From Spirochaetaceae bacterium (lineage in GTDB: Bacteria > Spirochaetota > Spirochaetia > DSM-27196 > SKKC01): a DNA stretch of 64,000 nucleotides. The DNA is taken from contig SKXQ01000054.1 in the NCBI GenBank assembly GCA_007128315.1, positions 1-64,000 on the forward strand. Reading direction: 5' to 3'. Each line of letters begins with the position of its first letter. The stretch's first letter is position 1. Shown piece by piece: positions 28,130-36,959 of the stretch. Made by a program: the position numbers and the translations under genes. The notes beneath the pieces were generated by a model. The model did not search any database. It saw only the letters and a program-made list of their open reading frames with translations, and was not told the origin of the DNA.

Positions 28130-29430
28130 GTGAAACGAACACACCGAAAACCGGCAAGAACGGGCGCGAAATTCGCAAAATAGTTCTGGCGTACTCGGGG
28201 GGCCTTGATACCAGTATCATAATCCCCTGGTTGAAAGAGCAATATCCGGGAGCAGAGGTCGTCTGCGTCTGCACGAATGTCGGGCAGGCAGAAGACTGGG
28301 AAGGCATGGAGAAGAAAGCTCTTGCCAGCGGAGCGAGCAAGTTGTATACGCTCGATGTACAGGAAGAGTTCGTGCGGGACTACCTCTGGCCCATGCTGCG
28401 GGCCGGTGCCATTTACGAGGGGAAGTACCTGCTTGGAACCAGCATTGCGCGTCCGCTTCAGGCGAAGAAGCAGGTGGAGATAGCCCTTCAGGAGAACGCC
28501 GACGCCCTCGCACACGGGTGCACGGGGAAGGGAAACGACCAGGTCAGGTTCGAGCTGACCTATAAGGCGCTTGCACCTCACCTTGAGGTCATTGCACCGT
28601 GGCGCATGTGGCACATCCGCAGTCGGGAACAGGCGATCGACTACGCGAAGGAACACGGTGTGCCTATCGGTGACATCAGCAAGAAGAACATCTACAGCCG
28701 GGACTGGAACGTCTGGCACATGAGTCACGAGGGCGGCGAACTCGAGGATACCTGGGTCAGACCCTCCGCGGAGATGTTCCAGCTCACCACCGATCCGCGA
28801 AACGCCCCGGACGAGGAACAGGAAGTTGTCATTGACTTCGAGCACGGTACGCCGGTCTCGGTTGACGGTATCAGCATGAAACCTCTTGAGATGCTCAACC
28901 ACCTCAACGCGATCGGTGCGAAACACGGAGTCGGGCGGGCCGATCTCGTGGAGACGCGGCTGGTCGGCATGAAAAGCAGGGGCGTCTACGAAACACCCGG
29001 GGGCACAATTCTCTACACGGCGCTCCGGGAACTCGAAATGATTACGCTTGACTTCGACACCCTGGCCATGAAGAACGAGCTCGCCCTGAAGTACGCGGAC
29101 CTCGTGTACGCGGGGAAGTGGTTTACCCATTTCAGAAACAGTATCGACGCGTACATGCACGCGGCAGCCGAATACATCAGCGGCAGCGTCCGACTGGTCC
29201 TGTACAAGGGCAACGTCATGATCGCCGGTCGCACGAGCCCGTACAGTCTGTACCTCGAGGATCTTGCCAGCTTCGGAGAAAGCGCGTACGACCACTCCGA
29301 CGCGACCGGCTTCATCAACCTCTACGGACTCTCAACCGGCGTCGCCGCGATCGTTCACGACAAGAAGCTCAAGGCCGATGCAGGACCCGCCGTCGAAATG
29401 CGGGCCATGGCCGGATTCAGCGAAAAATAA
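28126..29430 (+). CDS. argG: Argininosuccinate synthase
   Basis: A 434-residue enzyme joining citrulline and aspartate with ATP. LAYSGGLDTS is the PP-loop, CTGKGNDQVRFEL and DISKKNIYSRDWN are substrate-binding segments. It has a somewhat extended C terminus compared with the 400-residue form. It is the last gene of the arg cluster; argJ or argA, argF and argH are not in this window. A 10-bp stem (29437-29446 with 29463-29472) follows the stop but lacks a T run. Confidence 0.97.
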   Translation: MSETNTPKTGKNGREIRKIVLAYSGGLDTSIIIPWLKEQYPGAEVVCVCTNVGQAEDWEGMEKKALASGASKLYTLDVQEEFVRDYLWPMLRAGAIYEGKYLLGTSIARPLQAKKQVEIALQENADALAHGCTGKGNDQVRFELTYKALAPHLEVIAPWRMWHIRSREQAIDYAKEHGVPIGDISKKNIYSRDWNVWHMSHEGGELEDTWVRPSAEMFQLTTDPRNAPDEEQEVVIDFEHGTPVSVDGISMKPLEMLNHLNAIGAKHGVGRADLVETRLVGMKSRGVYETPGGTILYTALRELEMITLDFDTLAMKNELALKYADLVYAGKWFTHFRNSIDAYMHAAAEYISGSVRLVLYKGNVMIAGRTSPYSLYLEDLASFGESAYDHSDATGFINLYGLSTGVAAIVHDKKLKADAGPAVEMRAMAGFSEK

Positions 29431-29532
29431 GCTAAAAAGTCCATAGTCTCGTGCGAATGGGGCTATGGGCTTGACCTGCAGCGTATCGGCCTTGCACTGT
29501 ACTATCCGTAATCTCATAAACGGAGCGACATT

Positions 29533-31125
29533 GTGACCGATCCCAGAACCGGAAAAAACCTGACAGAATGCGATTCTTTCACGAAGCTTTCATCCCATGC
29601 CCTCGTACAACCCTCACGCGAACTGACTGCGGAGCGGGTCAACTCCTGCGACGTTGACGCGGGGGGCGGCCTCCGCTTCAACTACGCGGCGTCCTGCGTC
29701 AACGACGCCATGCTGGCGGACCTCGAGGCGCTGTGCGACGAACAGAAACTGCACGACCAGTATCAGACACTCTACGAAGGCGGCATCATGAACGTCGGCG
29801 AGGACAGGCTCGTTCTGCATCATCTGCTGCGTGGCCGTCTTGGTTCATCCGTCTCGGTGGACGGCACCGACATAGGCGCCTTCTACCGGGAACAGACCGA
29901 ACGAGTTGCGGCCTTTGCGCGCGCCGTCCACGCAGGTGAGATCGTCGGCTCCACCGGCAAACAGTTCAGAACCGTCGTACAGATCGGCATAGGCGGTTCC
30001 GACCTCGGTCCCCGCGCCCTCGCCATCGCGCTGCAGGGCTACGCTCATACACGCCACGGGCACCCCCGCATGCAGGCGGATTTCATAAGCAACGTGGACC
30101 CCGACGACGCTGCCCGGGTCCTTGCAAACTTCGACCCCGAAACAACGCTCTTCGTTCTCGTATCAAAGAGCGGCACGACACAGGAGACCCTTACCAACGA
30201 ACTGTTTGCCATAGAACTGATGGAACGCTACGAGATTTCGGGTCTTGCCCCCCGCAAACACATGGTTGCGGTCACGAGCAGAACAAGTCCGCTCGCGAAG
30301 TCGTCCGAATATCTCGACGCCTTCTTTATCGACGATTACATTGGCGGTCGCTACTCGGGAACGAGTCCGGTCGGCGGCGTAGTCCTGAGCCTTGCCTTCG
30401 GACCTGAGATATTCGAGGAGCTGCTTTCCGGCGCGCACGAGGCGGATTCTTCCGCGACACGTCCGTTCGTGGAGAACGCGGCCATGATCGACGCTGCAAT
30501 CGGTGTCTACAACAGGAACGTCCTCGGTCTTCCAACGACTGCCGTCCTTCCCTACTCGAACGCGCTCACGCGCTTTCCGGCACATCTGCAGCAGCTCGAC
30601 ATGGAAAGCAACGGCAAGCGGGTGAATCGCCGCGGAGAGGCCGTCAGCTACCCGACCGGACCGGTGGTCTTCGGCGAACCCGGCACCAACGGACAGCACA
30701 GTTTTTACCAGCTCCTGCACCAGGGCACCGACATTATTCCCCTGCAGTTCATAGGTTTCCGCGAAAGCCAGCGCGGAGACGATATCTCGGTCGACGGCTC
30801 CACGAGCCAGACCAAGCTCAATGCGAACCTCGCCGCTCAGATCGGCGCATTCGCATTCGGTCAGGACCACGAAAACCGGAACCGGGCCTTCCCCGGAAAC
30901 CGGCCATCAACACTGATCTACGGAAAGCAGCTTACGCCGCGGGCGCTCGGTGCACTGCTTGCGCATTTTGAGAACAAGGTCATGTTTCAGGGCTTTTTGT
31001 GGAACATCAACAGCTTCGACCAGGAAGGCGTACAGCTGGGAAAAGTGCTGACGAAAAACATCCTTTCCGGCGGCGAAGTCAACCCCGCGATGGAAGCCTA
31101 CACGAAGCTGCTCGGCCTGCGGTAA
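29533..31125 (+). CDS. pgi: Glucose-6-phosphate isomerase
   Basis: A 530-residue glycolytic isomerase of the classical family. GIGGSDLGPRALAIAL, LVSKSGTTQETLTN, the PS00765-type segment FGEPGTNGQHSFYQLLHQG and the C-terminal SFDQEGVQLGK are all present. It starts with GTG, preceded by CGGAG. It follows argG by about 100 bases that hold a hairpin without a T run, so readthrough from the arg operon is possible. Confidence 0.97.
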   Translation: MTDPRTGKNLTECDSFTKLSSHALVQPSRELTAERVNSCDVDAGGGLRFNYAASCVNDAMLADLEALCDEQKLHDQYQTLYEGGIMNVGEDRLVLHHLLRGRLGSSVSVDGTDIGAFYREQTERVAAFARAVHAGEIVGSTGKQFRTVVQIGIGGSDLGPRALAIALQGYAHTRHGHPRMQADFISNVDPDDAARVLANFDPETTLFVLVSKSGTTQETLTNELFAIELMERYEISGLAPRKHMVAVTSRTSPLAKSSEYLDAFFIDDYIGGRYSGTSPVGGVVLSLAFGPEIFEELLSGAHEADSSATRPFVENAAMIDAAIGVYNRNVLGLPTTAVLPYSNALTRFPAHLQQLDMESNGKRVNRRGEAVSYPTGPVVFGEPGTNGQHSFYQLLHQGTDIIPLQFIGFRESQRGDDISVDGSTSQTKLNANLAAQIGAFAFGQDHENRNRAFPGNRPSTLIYGKQLTPRALGALLAHFENKVMFQGFLWNINSFDQEGVQLGKVLTKNILSGGEVNPAMEAYTKLLGLR

Positions 31126-31134
31126 GCCGGACAC

Positions 31135-31171
31135 CGGTACGGTGGGGCGGGTACGCCCGGACACCGTACCG
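31135..31171. terminator. Inverted repeat between convergent pgi and MinD-like gene
   Basis: A perfect 10-bp inverted repeat, CGGTACGGTG and CACCGTACCG, with a 17-base loop that itself can pair (GGGC/GCCC). It sits between two converging stops and probably ends transcription from both sides, although there is no T run. Confidence 0.5.
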
Positions 31172-31182
31172 TCCGGGCAACA

Positions 31183-32961
31183 TCACGCGTCCGCAGGAGC
31201 GCCGGAATGCTCCTCGGCGGGTCCGACCGCTATGCCCTGTATCCGCGCAAGTTCGTCTGCACCCGCAGCGAAGGCACGCGACGCTTCACGGTAGCGAAAG
31301 CCGGTAATCACTCCAAGCCCGCTGAACAGGGCATCGTGAAGGGCGTTACTGAACAGGCTGAGATAGGCCCTGCGTTCAACCGCGCCCGAGGAGTTGCGGA
31401 TCAGCAAAGGTGAAGCGTCAAGCGCTTTCGCAAGCGTGGCTACCTGACGCGTCAGCACAGGGTAGAGCGTTCGCAGCAGATCAACGTAGACCCCGCGATA
31501 CTCATTATCACCCGCCGTCAGATACGCGATCTGTGTGAAGCGGTCGCGCTCGTTCACCGTCTTCCGGGAAGACTTCCGTTTTCCCGTACTCCGGGAGCGC
31601 AGCGGAATCGCGTCTCTGACCCGTGCAGCGACGGTGTCATTTGCAAGCATCTTGTACATGGAAAGATAGAAAAGCATGACCTGGGCATTACGGCGGTCGG
31701 GAAGCCTGCTTTCTTTCACACAGCCGGTAAGCAGGTCCCGGGCAGCGCCTTCCGCCTGGTTCAGGGTACGCGCAAGACTGTCGCCCCCTGTTGTCGCGAA
31801 ACCCCGCACGGACGCACTCTGTGCTTCAACAGCCGAGGATATCCTCGCGACCGCTGTACGGGCGGTGTTCCACAGCGTGTAGCTCCTTACCGACGCGATC
31901 GCAGCGCGTACCTTCGCGCGCTTCTCGAGTCCCAGAAGCGAAAACTCGGGATATTCACGGACGATGCGCGAAAGCCCCGCAACCCGCGCACCGACGTGTG
32001 ACCCGAGCGTATCCACGGCGAGCAGCTCTACCTCGGTTACCAGCTCATCCAGATCCTCGTCGGCAGCGTGCGAACGCCCGAGCACCGCACGGGTAAAACG
32101 CCGGAGAGCCTGGCTCATTTCCGATGAGGTCAGAATACGTCCGGCAATGTCATCCGATATCTGTACGGCGAGCGACAGAAGACTGCGCAGCATAATGGCG
32201 CGCGCGTCGGGCAGGCCGGTCTGCAGCATGTTCAGGGCCGGATCTTCGGGTACAAAGGCGAGATCAACGACGCGGCCGCGTTCGTCTTCGCTTATTCGCG
32301 CGTCGTCCGACGTGTTGTGGTTGTAGTTTGCGACCAGGTCGCGGGGGTTGAATCCGTCGGGCCCCTGCAACTTGAAACGGTTATGCCAGACGTGAACGAT
32401 CCGCGAAGGGTCGCGTCTGAATACCTCGCGTATGTAGCCTCCTCCGGAGGTGTGCGCGGTTGGCTCAGGATTGGTAACGAGCAGAACGATGTCTGCGAGA
32501 TCGAGAAAACGGACATTCGTTCCTTCCTCGACACCGGCAGGAAGATCGAGAATGATGACCCCGTAGCGACTGCGGAGAGTCTGCCCCTGCTCGCCGGACA
32601 ACAACGAAAAGAGCGCATCAGAATCCTCAACACCGCGTTTCGCCTGATGAAAAAGAATATCGAGCCCGTGGAAGGGTTGTATGCTGTAGTCTGAAAGCTC
32701 CGTGTCAGCACGGACTTCCGTGGTCTCAAGGCTGTGCTCGGGACGCGTCAGATCCAGAAACGAAGTAACATCAGACAGGGGATCGAGATCAACCAGAACG
32801 GTCGGGACGCCATGACGCGCGTAGTACAGGGCAAGATTCACCGCCGTCGTCGTCTTACCGACACCGCCTTTCCCGGAGGTAATCGCGATGCAGCGCCCTG
32901 ATCCACTCTCACTGCGGCCATCGTTCAAGGTTTCCACAGTCGCCGAGCATAGCATGCACAC
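31183..32961 (-). CDS. MinD/ParA-like ATPase with a large unknown C-terminal domain
   Basis: About 592 residues. The N-terminal 260 residues form a SIMIBI-class P-loop ATPase: deviant Walker A SGKGGVGKTTTA, switch I region VDLDPLSDVTSF, and Walker B-like VIILDLPAGVEEG. The remaining 330 residues are mainly helical, match nothing I know, and include a basic patch (RSRSTGKRKSSRK). Unlike MinD, no amphipathic membrane-targeting C terminus is visible. Possible roles are spatial positioning or regulated assembly. The GTG at 32961 lies 9 bases after a TATAGC box; the ATG at 32955 and upstream ATG at 33003 are alternatives. It is divergent from a hydrolase gene. Confidence 0.8.
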   Translation of the reverse strand: MCMLCSATVETLNDGRSESGSGRCIAITSGKGGVGKTTTAVNLALYYARHGVPTVLVDLDPLSDVTSFLDLTRPEHSLETTEVRADTELSDYSIQPFHGLDILFHQAKRGVEDSDALFSLLSGEQGQTLRSRYGVIILDLPAGVEEGTNVRFLDLADIVLLVTNPEPTAHTSGGGYIREVFRRDPSRIVHVWHNRFKLQGPDGFNPRDLVANYNHNTSDDARISEDERGRVVDLAFVPEDPALNMLQTGLPDARAIMLRSLLSLAVQISDDIAGRILTSSEMSQALRRFTRAVLGRSHAADEDLDELVTEVELLAVDTLGSHVGARVAGLSRIVREYPEFSLLGLEKRAKVRAAIASVRSYTLWNTARTAVARISSAVEAQSASVRGFATTGGDSLARTLNQAEGAARDLLTGCVKESRLPDRRNAQVMLFYLSMYKMLANDTVAARVRDAIPLRSRSTGKRKSSRKTVNERDRFTQIAYLTAGDNEYRGVYVDLLRTLYPVLTRQVATLAKALDASPLLIRNSSGAVERRAYLSLFSNALHDALFSGLGVITGFRYREASRAFAAGADELARIQGIAVGPAEEHSGAPADA

Positions 32962-32970
32962 TTCGACTCT

Positions 32971-32978
32971 GCTATAGT
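32971..32978. promoter_or_regulatory. Overlapping divergent -10 boxes
   Basis: GCTATAGT reads as TATAGT on the plus strand (8 bases before the ATG at 32987) and as TATAGC on the minus strand (9 bases before the GTG at 32961). Neither gene has a ribosome site. The -35 regions are weak. Confidence 0.45.
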
Positions 32979-32986
32979 AGATACCG

Positions 32987-33700
32987 ATGAATGCAAAATC
33001 CATCGTCTGTCTGCACGGCTATGGAGTTCGCAGCTTCTTCTGGGAACCGTTGAACACCAGGCTGCGGCAGATGTTTCCGGACGTCATTACCCCTGATCTG
33101 CAGATGAAAAACATCGATACGCTGCTGGAATCCACCTGTGAAGCCATTCGTGCGAAGGCCCGACTCGACGGGGTACCACTGGTCATCATGGGACACAGCC
33201 TCGGAGGGATCATTGCGGCCCTCTGTGCCGAGAAGCTCGGCAGGTCGGCGGTCGGGCACGTGATCATTATTGCATCGCCCTACGGTGCCCGCGACTCGGT
33301 GCCCGGTCCCGTCACGCGTTTTCTGCTCAGAATGCGACTCATTCCGGACGCACTCACCCGCCCCCGCTTCTTCTCCCGTTCCACACCGATTGAAGACCAG
33401 AAGTACCTTTTCGCACGAGCAGTGCCGGAGTCCCCGGAGCTTCAGGCCGAAATCTTCAAGCCTGTGTGGTTTCACACCGACCGGTTCAGCGAGCCGCTTC
33501 CGCAGCGCGCGCTTGTCATCGCCAGCAGCCGCGACCGAATCGTACCGAGCAGCGAGAGCAGGCAGTTCGCAGAGGTTATCGGCGCAGAGTTCATCGAGTT
33601 CAACGGCACACAGAACGTCGGTCATAACGACTTCGTCTGGGCGCCCGATACGGCCGCAAAAGTCATGTCGCACATTCAGAGTTTCCTGGGACGCAGATAA
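32987..33700 (+). CDS. Alpha/beta-hydrolase
   Basis: A 237-residue single-domain hydrolase. The HGYGVRSFFW oxyanion region, GHSLGG nucleophile elbow (Ser near residue 68), a DRIVPS acid loop and the catalytic His in VGHNDFVW are present. There is no signal peptide. The substrate is unknown. The next gene, a small membrane protein, starts after 3 bases. The message is probably leaderless. Confidence 0.82.
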   Translation: MNAKSIVCLHGYGVRSFFWEPLNTRLRQMFPDVITPDLQMKNIDTLLESTCEAIRAKARLDGVPLVIMGHSLGGIIAALCAEKLGRSAVGHVIIIASPYGARDSVPGPVTRFLLRMRLIPDALTRPRFFSRSTPIEDQKYLFARAVPESPELQAEIFKPVWFHTDRFSEPLPQRALVIASSRDRIVPSSESRQFAEVIGAEFIEFNGTQNVGHNDFVWAPDTAAKVMSHIQSFLGRR

Positions 33701-33703
33701 GGC

Positions 33704-34099
33704 ATGAGGATTTCCCGGCACATACAGCTCGCGCAACTCACCGTACCAAAGGCCCTGAAGGTTCAGCTTGGCGTCGCCGCTTCGCTTGAACTCGTCGCCG
33801 CGACGGTACTGGTCGTGCTCCCGGTATCCCTTGTCGGGCTCCGCTTCTTCGCGGTCCTTCTCGGAGCGCTCGCCCTGCACAGCCTTGTATCACTGCAGCA
33901 GGCGCCCTACAGCATGCGAAGCACCCTTCTGCTCCGGGTCATGGCGGCGGGGGGGATATGCCTTGCCGGAGCTATCGATCTGGGCGTGAACTGGCCGGCC
34001 GCGCCCGGGCTGCCTGTGCTCGGTATCACCGCCGTCGCAGCAGTTTCGATTCCCTTGTGGACTTACTGGCTTGTCCGGGTCGGCCGATTGCCCCAGTGA
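33704..34099 (+). CDS. Small four-helix membrane protein
   Basis: A 131-residue protein with four predicted hydrophobic helices (around SLELVAATVLVVLPVSLVG, FFAVLLGALALHSL, LLRVMAAGGICLAGAI and VLGITAVAAVSIPLWTYWLV). I do not recognise the family. It is in an apparent two-gene unit with the upstream hydrolase. Its end overlaps the end of the converging lipase-like gene by 37 bases. Confidence 0.65.
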   Translation: MRISRHIQLAQLTVPKALKVQLGVAASLELVAATVLVVLPVSLVGLRFFAVLLGALALHSLVSLQQAPYSMRSTLLLRVMAAGGICLAGAIDLGVNWPAAPGLPVLGITAVAAVSIPLWTYWLVRVGRLPQ

Positions 34100-35028
34100 C
34101 CTTGTGATCCGAGCCACGCCGCAACGGTTCGAAACACTTCGGTGCGATCGAGTTCTTTCACCAGCTCATGACGGTCACCGGGAAATATGCGCACCGTAAT
34201 GTCGCAGGGCGTGTACTCGCGGAGCAGTCTGGCCACCTTCTCCACGCCGGCACCCGTGTCGCCAACCGGATCGCTGCCACCCGATATGAGTAACACCGGT
34301 ACGGCATCCTGCACGGCCCGTAGTCGCGACCGCGTATTGACCTCAATCAGTCCGCCGGACATATCGCGAAAAAAGGCCCGGCAGGGTACGAAACCGCAGG
34401 CCGGATCGTCGATGTACGCGTCGACTTCCGCTTCATCGCGAGTCAACCAGTCGTATCTGGTCCGCGTCGGGACGAACTGCCGATTGAAACCGGCAGAGGC
34501 CATTGAGGACAGGAAGGGACTGCGCGTACGTCCACCGCGTCCTGCAGACAGCACGCGCGCGAGGAAGCGCCCGACATAGCCGGACAGACCGGGGTGTGAG
34601 GCCGTACCGCAGAGAATGTAGCCGGCGTAGGCACCGGCGTCGCGCAGCATACAGCTTCGCGCAACGAAACTCCCCATGCTGTGGCCAAAGAGGTATACCG
34701 GCAGCTGCGGGTACATGACGGTTATCCACGCGCGAACCTGAAACACGTCATCCACCACCGCGTTCCAGCCTCCCTGCGGGGCAAAGAAGCCGGTTCGGGA
34801 TTCCTCGGGTTCACTTACTCCGTGTCCGCGGTGATCGTGGGCGACCACCACGTATCCTGCCGAAGCGAGAAAAGAAGCAAACTCGAGATAGCGGTTCTTG
34901 TGCTCGGCCATACCGTGAAGAATCTGCACAACACCTCGTGCTTCGGCTCCTGCGGGCTCGAGAGCAAAGGCCTCGCGTACCGTACCATTATCCGAAGAAG
35001 TTACCGTAAACGTGTTGAGACCTTTCAT
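34063..35028 (-). CDS. Alpha/beta-hydrolase, monoacylglycerol lipase-like (S33)
   Basis: A 321-residue serine hydrolase of the lysophospholipase/monoacylglycerol lipase group. LHGMAEHKNRY, the HDHRGHG segment, GHSMGSFVAR (nucleophile Ser), the acid in ISGGSDPVGD and the His in PGDRHELV are visible. The frame is open further upstream to 35202, but that part overlaps serC and carries nothing conserved; the ATG at 35028 with GAGGGG just before it is the likely start. A TTGTGT-17-TATAAT promoter lies in the serC start region. Confidence 0.85.
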   Translation of the reverse strand: MKGLNTFTVTSSDNGTVREAFALEPAGAEARGVVQILHGMAEHKNRYLEFASFLASAGYVVVAHDHRGHGVSEPEESRTGFFAPQGGWNAVVDDVFQVRAWITVMYPQLPVYLFGHSMGSFVARSCMLRDAGAYAGYILCGTASHPGLSGYVGRFLARVLSAGRGGRTRSPFLSSMASAGFNRQFVPTRTRYDWLTRDEAEVDAYIDDPACGFVPCRAFFRDMSGGLIEVNTRSRLRAVQDAVPVLLISGGSDPVGDTGAGVEKVARLLREYTPCDITVRIFPGDRHELVKELDRTEVFRTVAAWLGSQGHWGNRPTRTSQ

Positions 35029-35059
35029 TCGCCCCTCGCAATTTGCTGCATATTGCTGC

Positions 35060-35088
35060 ATTATACTCTGCATGATGCGTGCACACAA
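35060..35088 (-). promoter_or_regulatory. Promoter of the lipase-like gene, overlapping serC start
   Basis: On the minus strand TTGTGT (35083-35088), 17 bases, TATAAT (35060-35065). The -10 shares bases with the serC -10 box on the other strand, so the two promoters should exclude each other. Confidence 0.6.
35062..35067 (+). promoter_or_regulatory. -10 box of leaderless serC promoter
   Basis: TATACT ends 4 bases before the ATG at 35072 and 7 before the ATG at 35075. No Shine-Dalgarno and no clear -35 are present. Confidence 0.45.
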
Positions 35089-36157
35089 TTTCTCTGCCGG
35101 TCCGGCGACACTGCCGGAAGTTGTTCTGCAACAGGCTGCGGCCGAACTTCCCGAGTACCGGGGCACCGGTATGTCCCTGATCGAATCGAGCCATCGGAGC
35201 AAAGCATACGACGAGGTTCACAACGCGACCATAGAGCGGATCAGGCGACTGCTCAACATTGGAGATTCGCACGAAGTGTTGCTGCTCGGTGGCGGGGCGA
35301 CCATGCAGTTCGGTATGGTACCTCTGAATCTGCTGACCGGGGACTCGTTCTGTGCCTTTACCCGCAGCGGTGCCTGGGCAGAAAAAGCTTTCGAGGACGC
35401 ATCGAAGGTCGGTACGGTCACCACTGTGTTCGATGGAGCATCCACGAACTATACAACTCTCCCGAACCCCTACGAGCTTCAATGCGACCCGGAGGCGGTC
35501 TATCTGCACCTGACGAGCAACGAAACGATAGGCGGTCTGCAGTGGCATGACTTCCCTGATACCGGTTCGGTGCCTATAGTCGCCGACATGTCGAGCGATA
35601 TCATGAGCCGCCCGCTGCCGATCGATAAGTTCGGCATTATCTACGCGGGTGCCCAGAAGAATCTGGGTCCTGCCGGTGTTACCGTGGTCGTGATCAGGAA
35701 GGATCTGCTTCCGAAATGCAACCCGGCGATTCCCGCCTACCTGAGCTATCCGGTACACGCCTCTAAACAGAGCCTTTATAACACTCCTCCGGTTTTCCCC
35801 ATTTATCTCATGAACCTTGTGCTCCAGTGGGTCGAAGAACAGGGTGGCGTTACCGCCATGCAGGAAGCCAGCCGTACCAGGTCGGAACTGATTTACAGTA
35901 TCATCGAGCAGTCGGAGGGCTTCTATCACTGCCCGGTCGAGCAGGCGAGTCGCAGCCGCATGAACATCGTGTTCACGCTGAAAAACAAGGACCTCGAAGC
36001 GGCCTTTGTCAAAAAGGCGGCCGAGCTCGGAATGGTCGGCCTGAAAGGACATCGAAGCGTCGGCGGTGTGCGGGCAAGCCTGTACAATGCGCTGCCCATG
36101 GCCGCGGTCCACGACCTTGCCGGCTTCATGCGGGGATTTGCGTCCGAAAACGGTTGA
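35072..36157 (+). CDS. serC: Phosphoserine aminotransferase
   Basis: A 361-residue class V PLP aminotransferase for serine synthesis (and pyridoxine in some bacteria). It starts with the family N terminus HNFSAGPATLP; GGGATMQFGM binds cofactor phosphate and the Schiff-base Lys is in YAGAQKNLGPAG. Either of two adjacent ATGs (35072 or 35075) may be used. The stop is 4 bases before the GTG of the oppD-like gene, so serC appears to lead a peptide-transporter operon. Leaderless start likely. Confidence 0.95.
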   Translation: MMRAHNFSAGPATLPEVVLQQAAAELPEYRGTGMSLIESSHRSKAYDEVHNATIERIRRLLNIGDSHEVLLLGGGATMQFGMVPLNLLTGDSFCAFTRSGAWAEKAFEDASKVGTVTTVFDGASTNYTTLPNPYELQCDPEAVYLHLTSNETIGGLQWHDFPDTGSVPIVADMSSDIMSRPLPIDKFGIIYAGAQKNLGPAGVTVVVIRKDLLPKCNPAIPAYLSYPVHASKQSLYNTPPVFPIYLMNLVLQWVEEQGGVTAMQEASRTRSELIYSIIEQSEGFYHCPVEQASRSRMNIVFTLKNKDLEAAFVKKAAELGMVGLKGHRSVGGVRASLYNALPMAAVHDLAGFMRGFASENG

Positions 36158-36161
36158 GCGG

Positions 36162-36959
36162 GTGCTGTCGGTACGCGATCTGGACGTCAGATTCCCGGCC
36201 GCACGTCGCGGACAGGAAGTCCGGGCGGTTCGCGGCGTCTCCTTTGACATTCCCGAGGCGGGGCGCTTCGGCCTCGTCGGCGAGAGCGGCAGCGGAAAAA
36301 CCGTCACCTGCATGGCGCTGACCAGACTCCTTGCCGGTTTCCCGCCACCGATTATTCGTGGTCAGGTACGCTTTGGCGACGAGGTAGAGGATCTCCTTTG
36401 CGTATCGGACCGGCGTCTCAACCATATTCGCCGGCACGGAATAGCCTGCATCTTTCAGGACCCGGTCGCCTCTCTGAACCCCTACATGACCGTGCGCACG
36501 CAGTTCCGGGAACTGCTTCGGCTCCTTGGCGCTCCCGGCGATGACCCTTGCAGACTGCTGGAACTCGTGCGCCTTCCGGACCCGCTACAGGTTCTTGACT
36601 CGTATCCGTCAGAGCTGTCCGGTGGTATGTGCCAGAGAGTCTCCATTGCGCTTGCTTTAGCGGGCAAACCGCGTCTGCTCATCGCCGATGAGCCGACCAC
36701 CGATCTCGACGTCCTGACCCGGAATGCGATCCTTGACCTTCTCCGGGACATGTCGGAACGGTCGAGTATGGCATTGCTCCTGGTTACGCACGATCTGGGC
36801 ATCGTCGGTCATCTCTGTGACCGTGTTGCGGTCATGGAACAGGGCATCATCGTCGAGCAGGGCGACACTGAGCATATCTTCTCGAGTCCCCGACAGCCCT
36901 ACACCCGGAATCTGCTGTCTGCAGTGCCCCGACTCGGGAGCGGGTCTGATGCAGACTGA
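36162..36959 (+). CDS. Oligopeptide-type ABC transporter ATPase (OppD-like)
   Basis: A 265-residue ATPase of the peptide/nickel uptake family. Walker A GESGSGKT, Q-loop FQDPVASLNPYMTV, signature LSGGMCQRV, Walker B LLIADEPTTDLDV and switch His in VTHDLG are intact. It lacks most of the C-terminal oligopeptide extension of OppD. The GTG at 36162 is chosen because upstream sequence belongs to serC. It ends 11 bases inside the next ATPase gene. Confidence 0.9.
   Translation: MLSVRDLDVRFPAARRGQEVRAVRGVSFDIPEAGRFGLVGESGSGKTVTCMALTRLLAGFPPPIIRGQVRFGDEVEDLLCVSDRRLNHIRRHGIACIFQDPVASLNPYMTVRTQFRELLRLLGAPGDDPCRLLELVRLPDPLQVLDSYPSELSGGMCQRVSIALALAGKPRLLIADEPTTDLDVLTRNAILDLLRDMSERSSMALLLVTHDLGIVGHLCDRVAVMEQGIIVEQGDTEHIFSSPRQPYTRNLLSAVPRLGSGSDAD

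Noticed and set aside
28105-29295. A 396-codon open frame antisense to argG
   Set aside because: Shadow of a strongly conserved gene with biased codon use; no promoter or ribosome site.
29437-29472. Terminator between argG and pgi
   Set aside because: A 10-bp stem exists, but there is no T run and the gap to pgi is short, so I do not call it a terminator.
34988-36313. A 441-codon open frame antisense to serC
   Set aside because: Covers serC completely and shows no conserved motifs.
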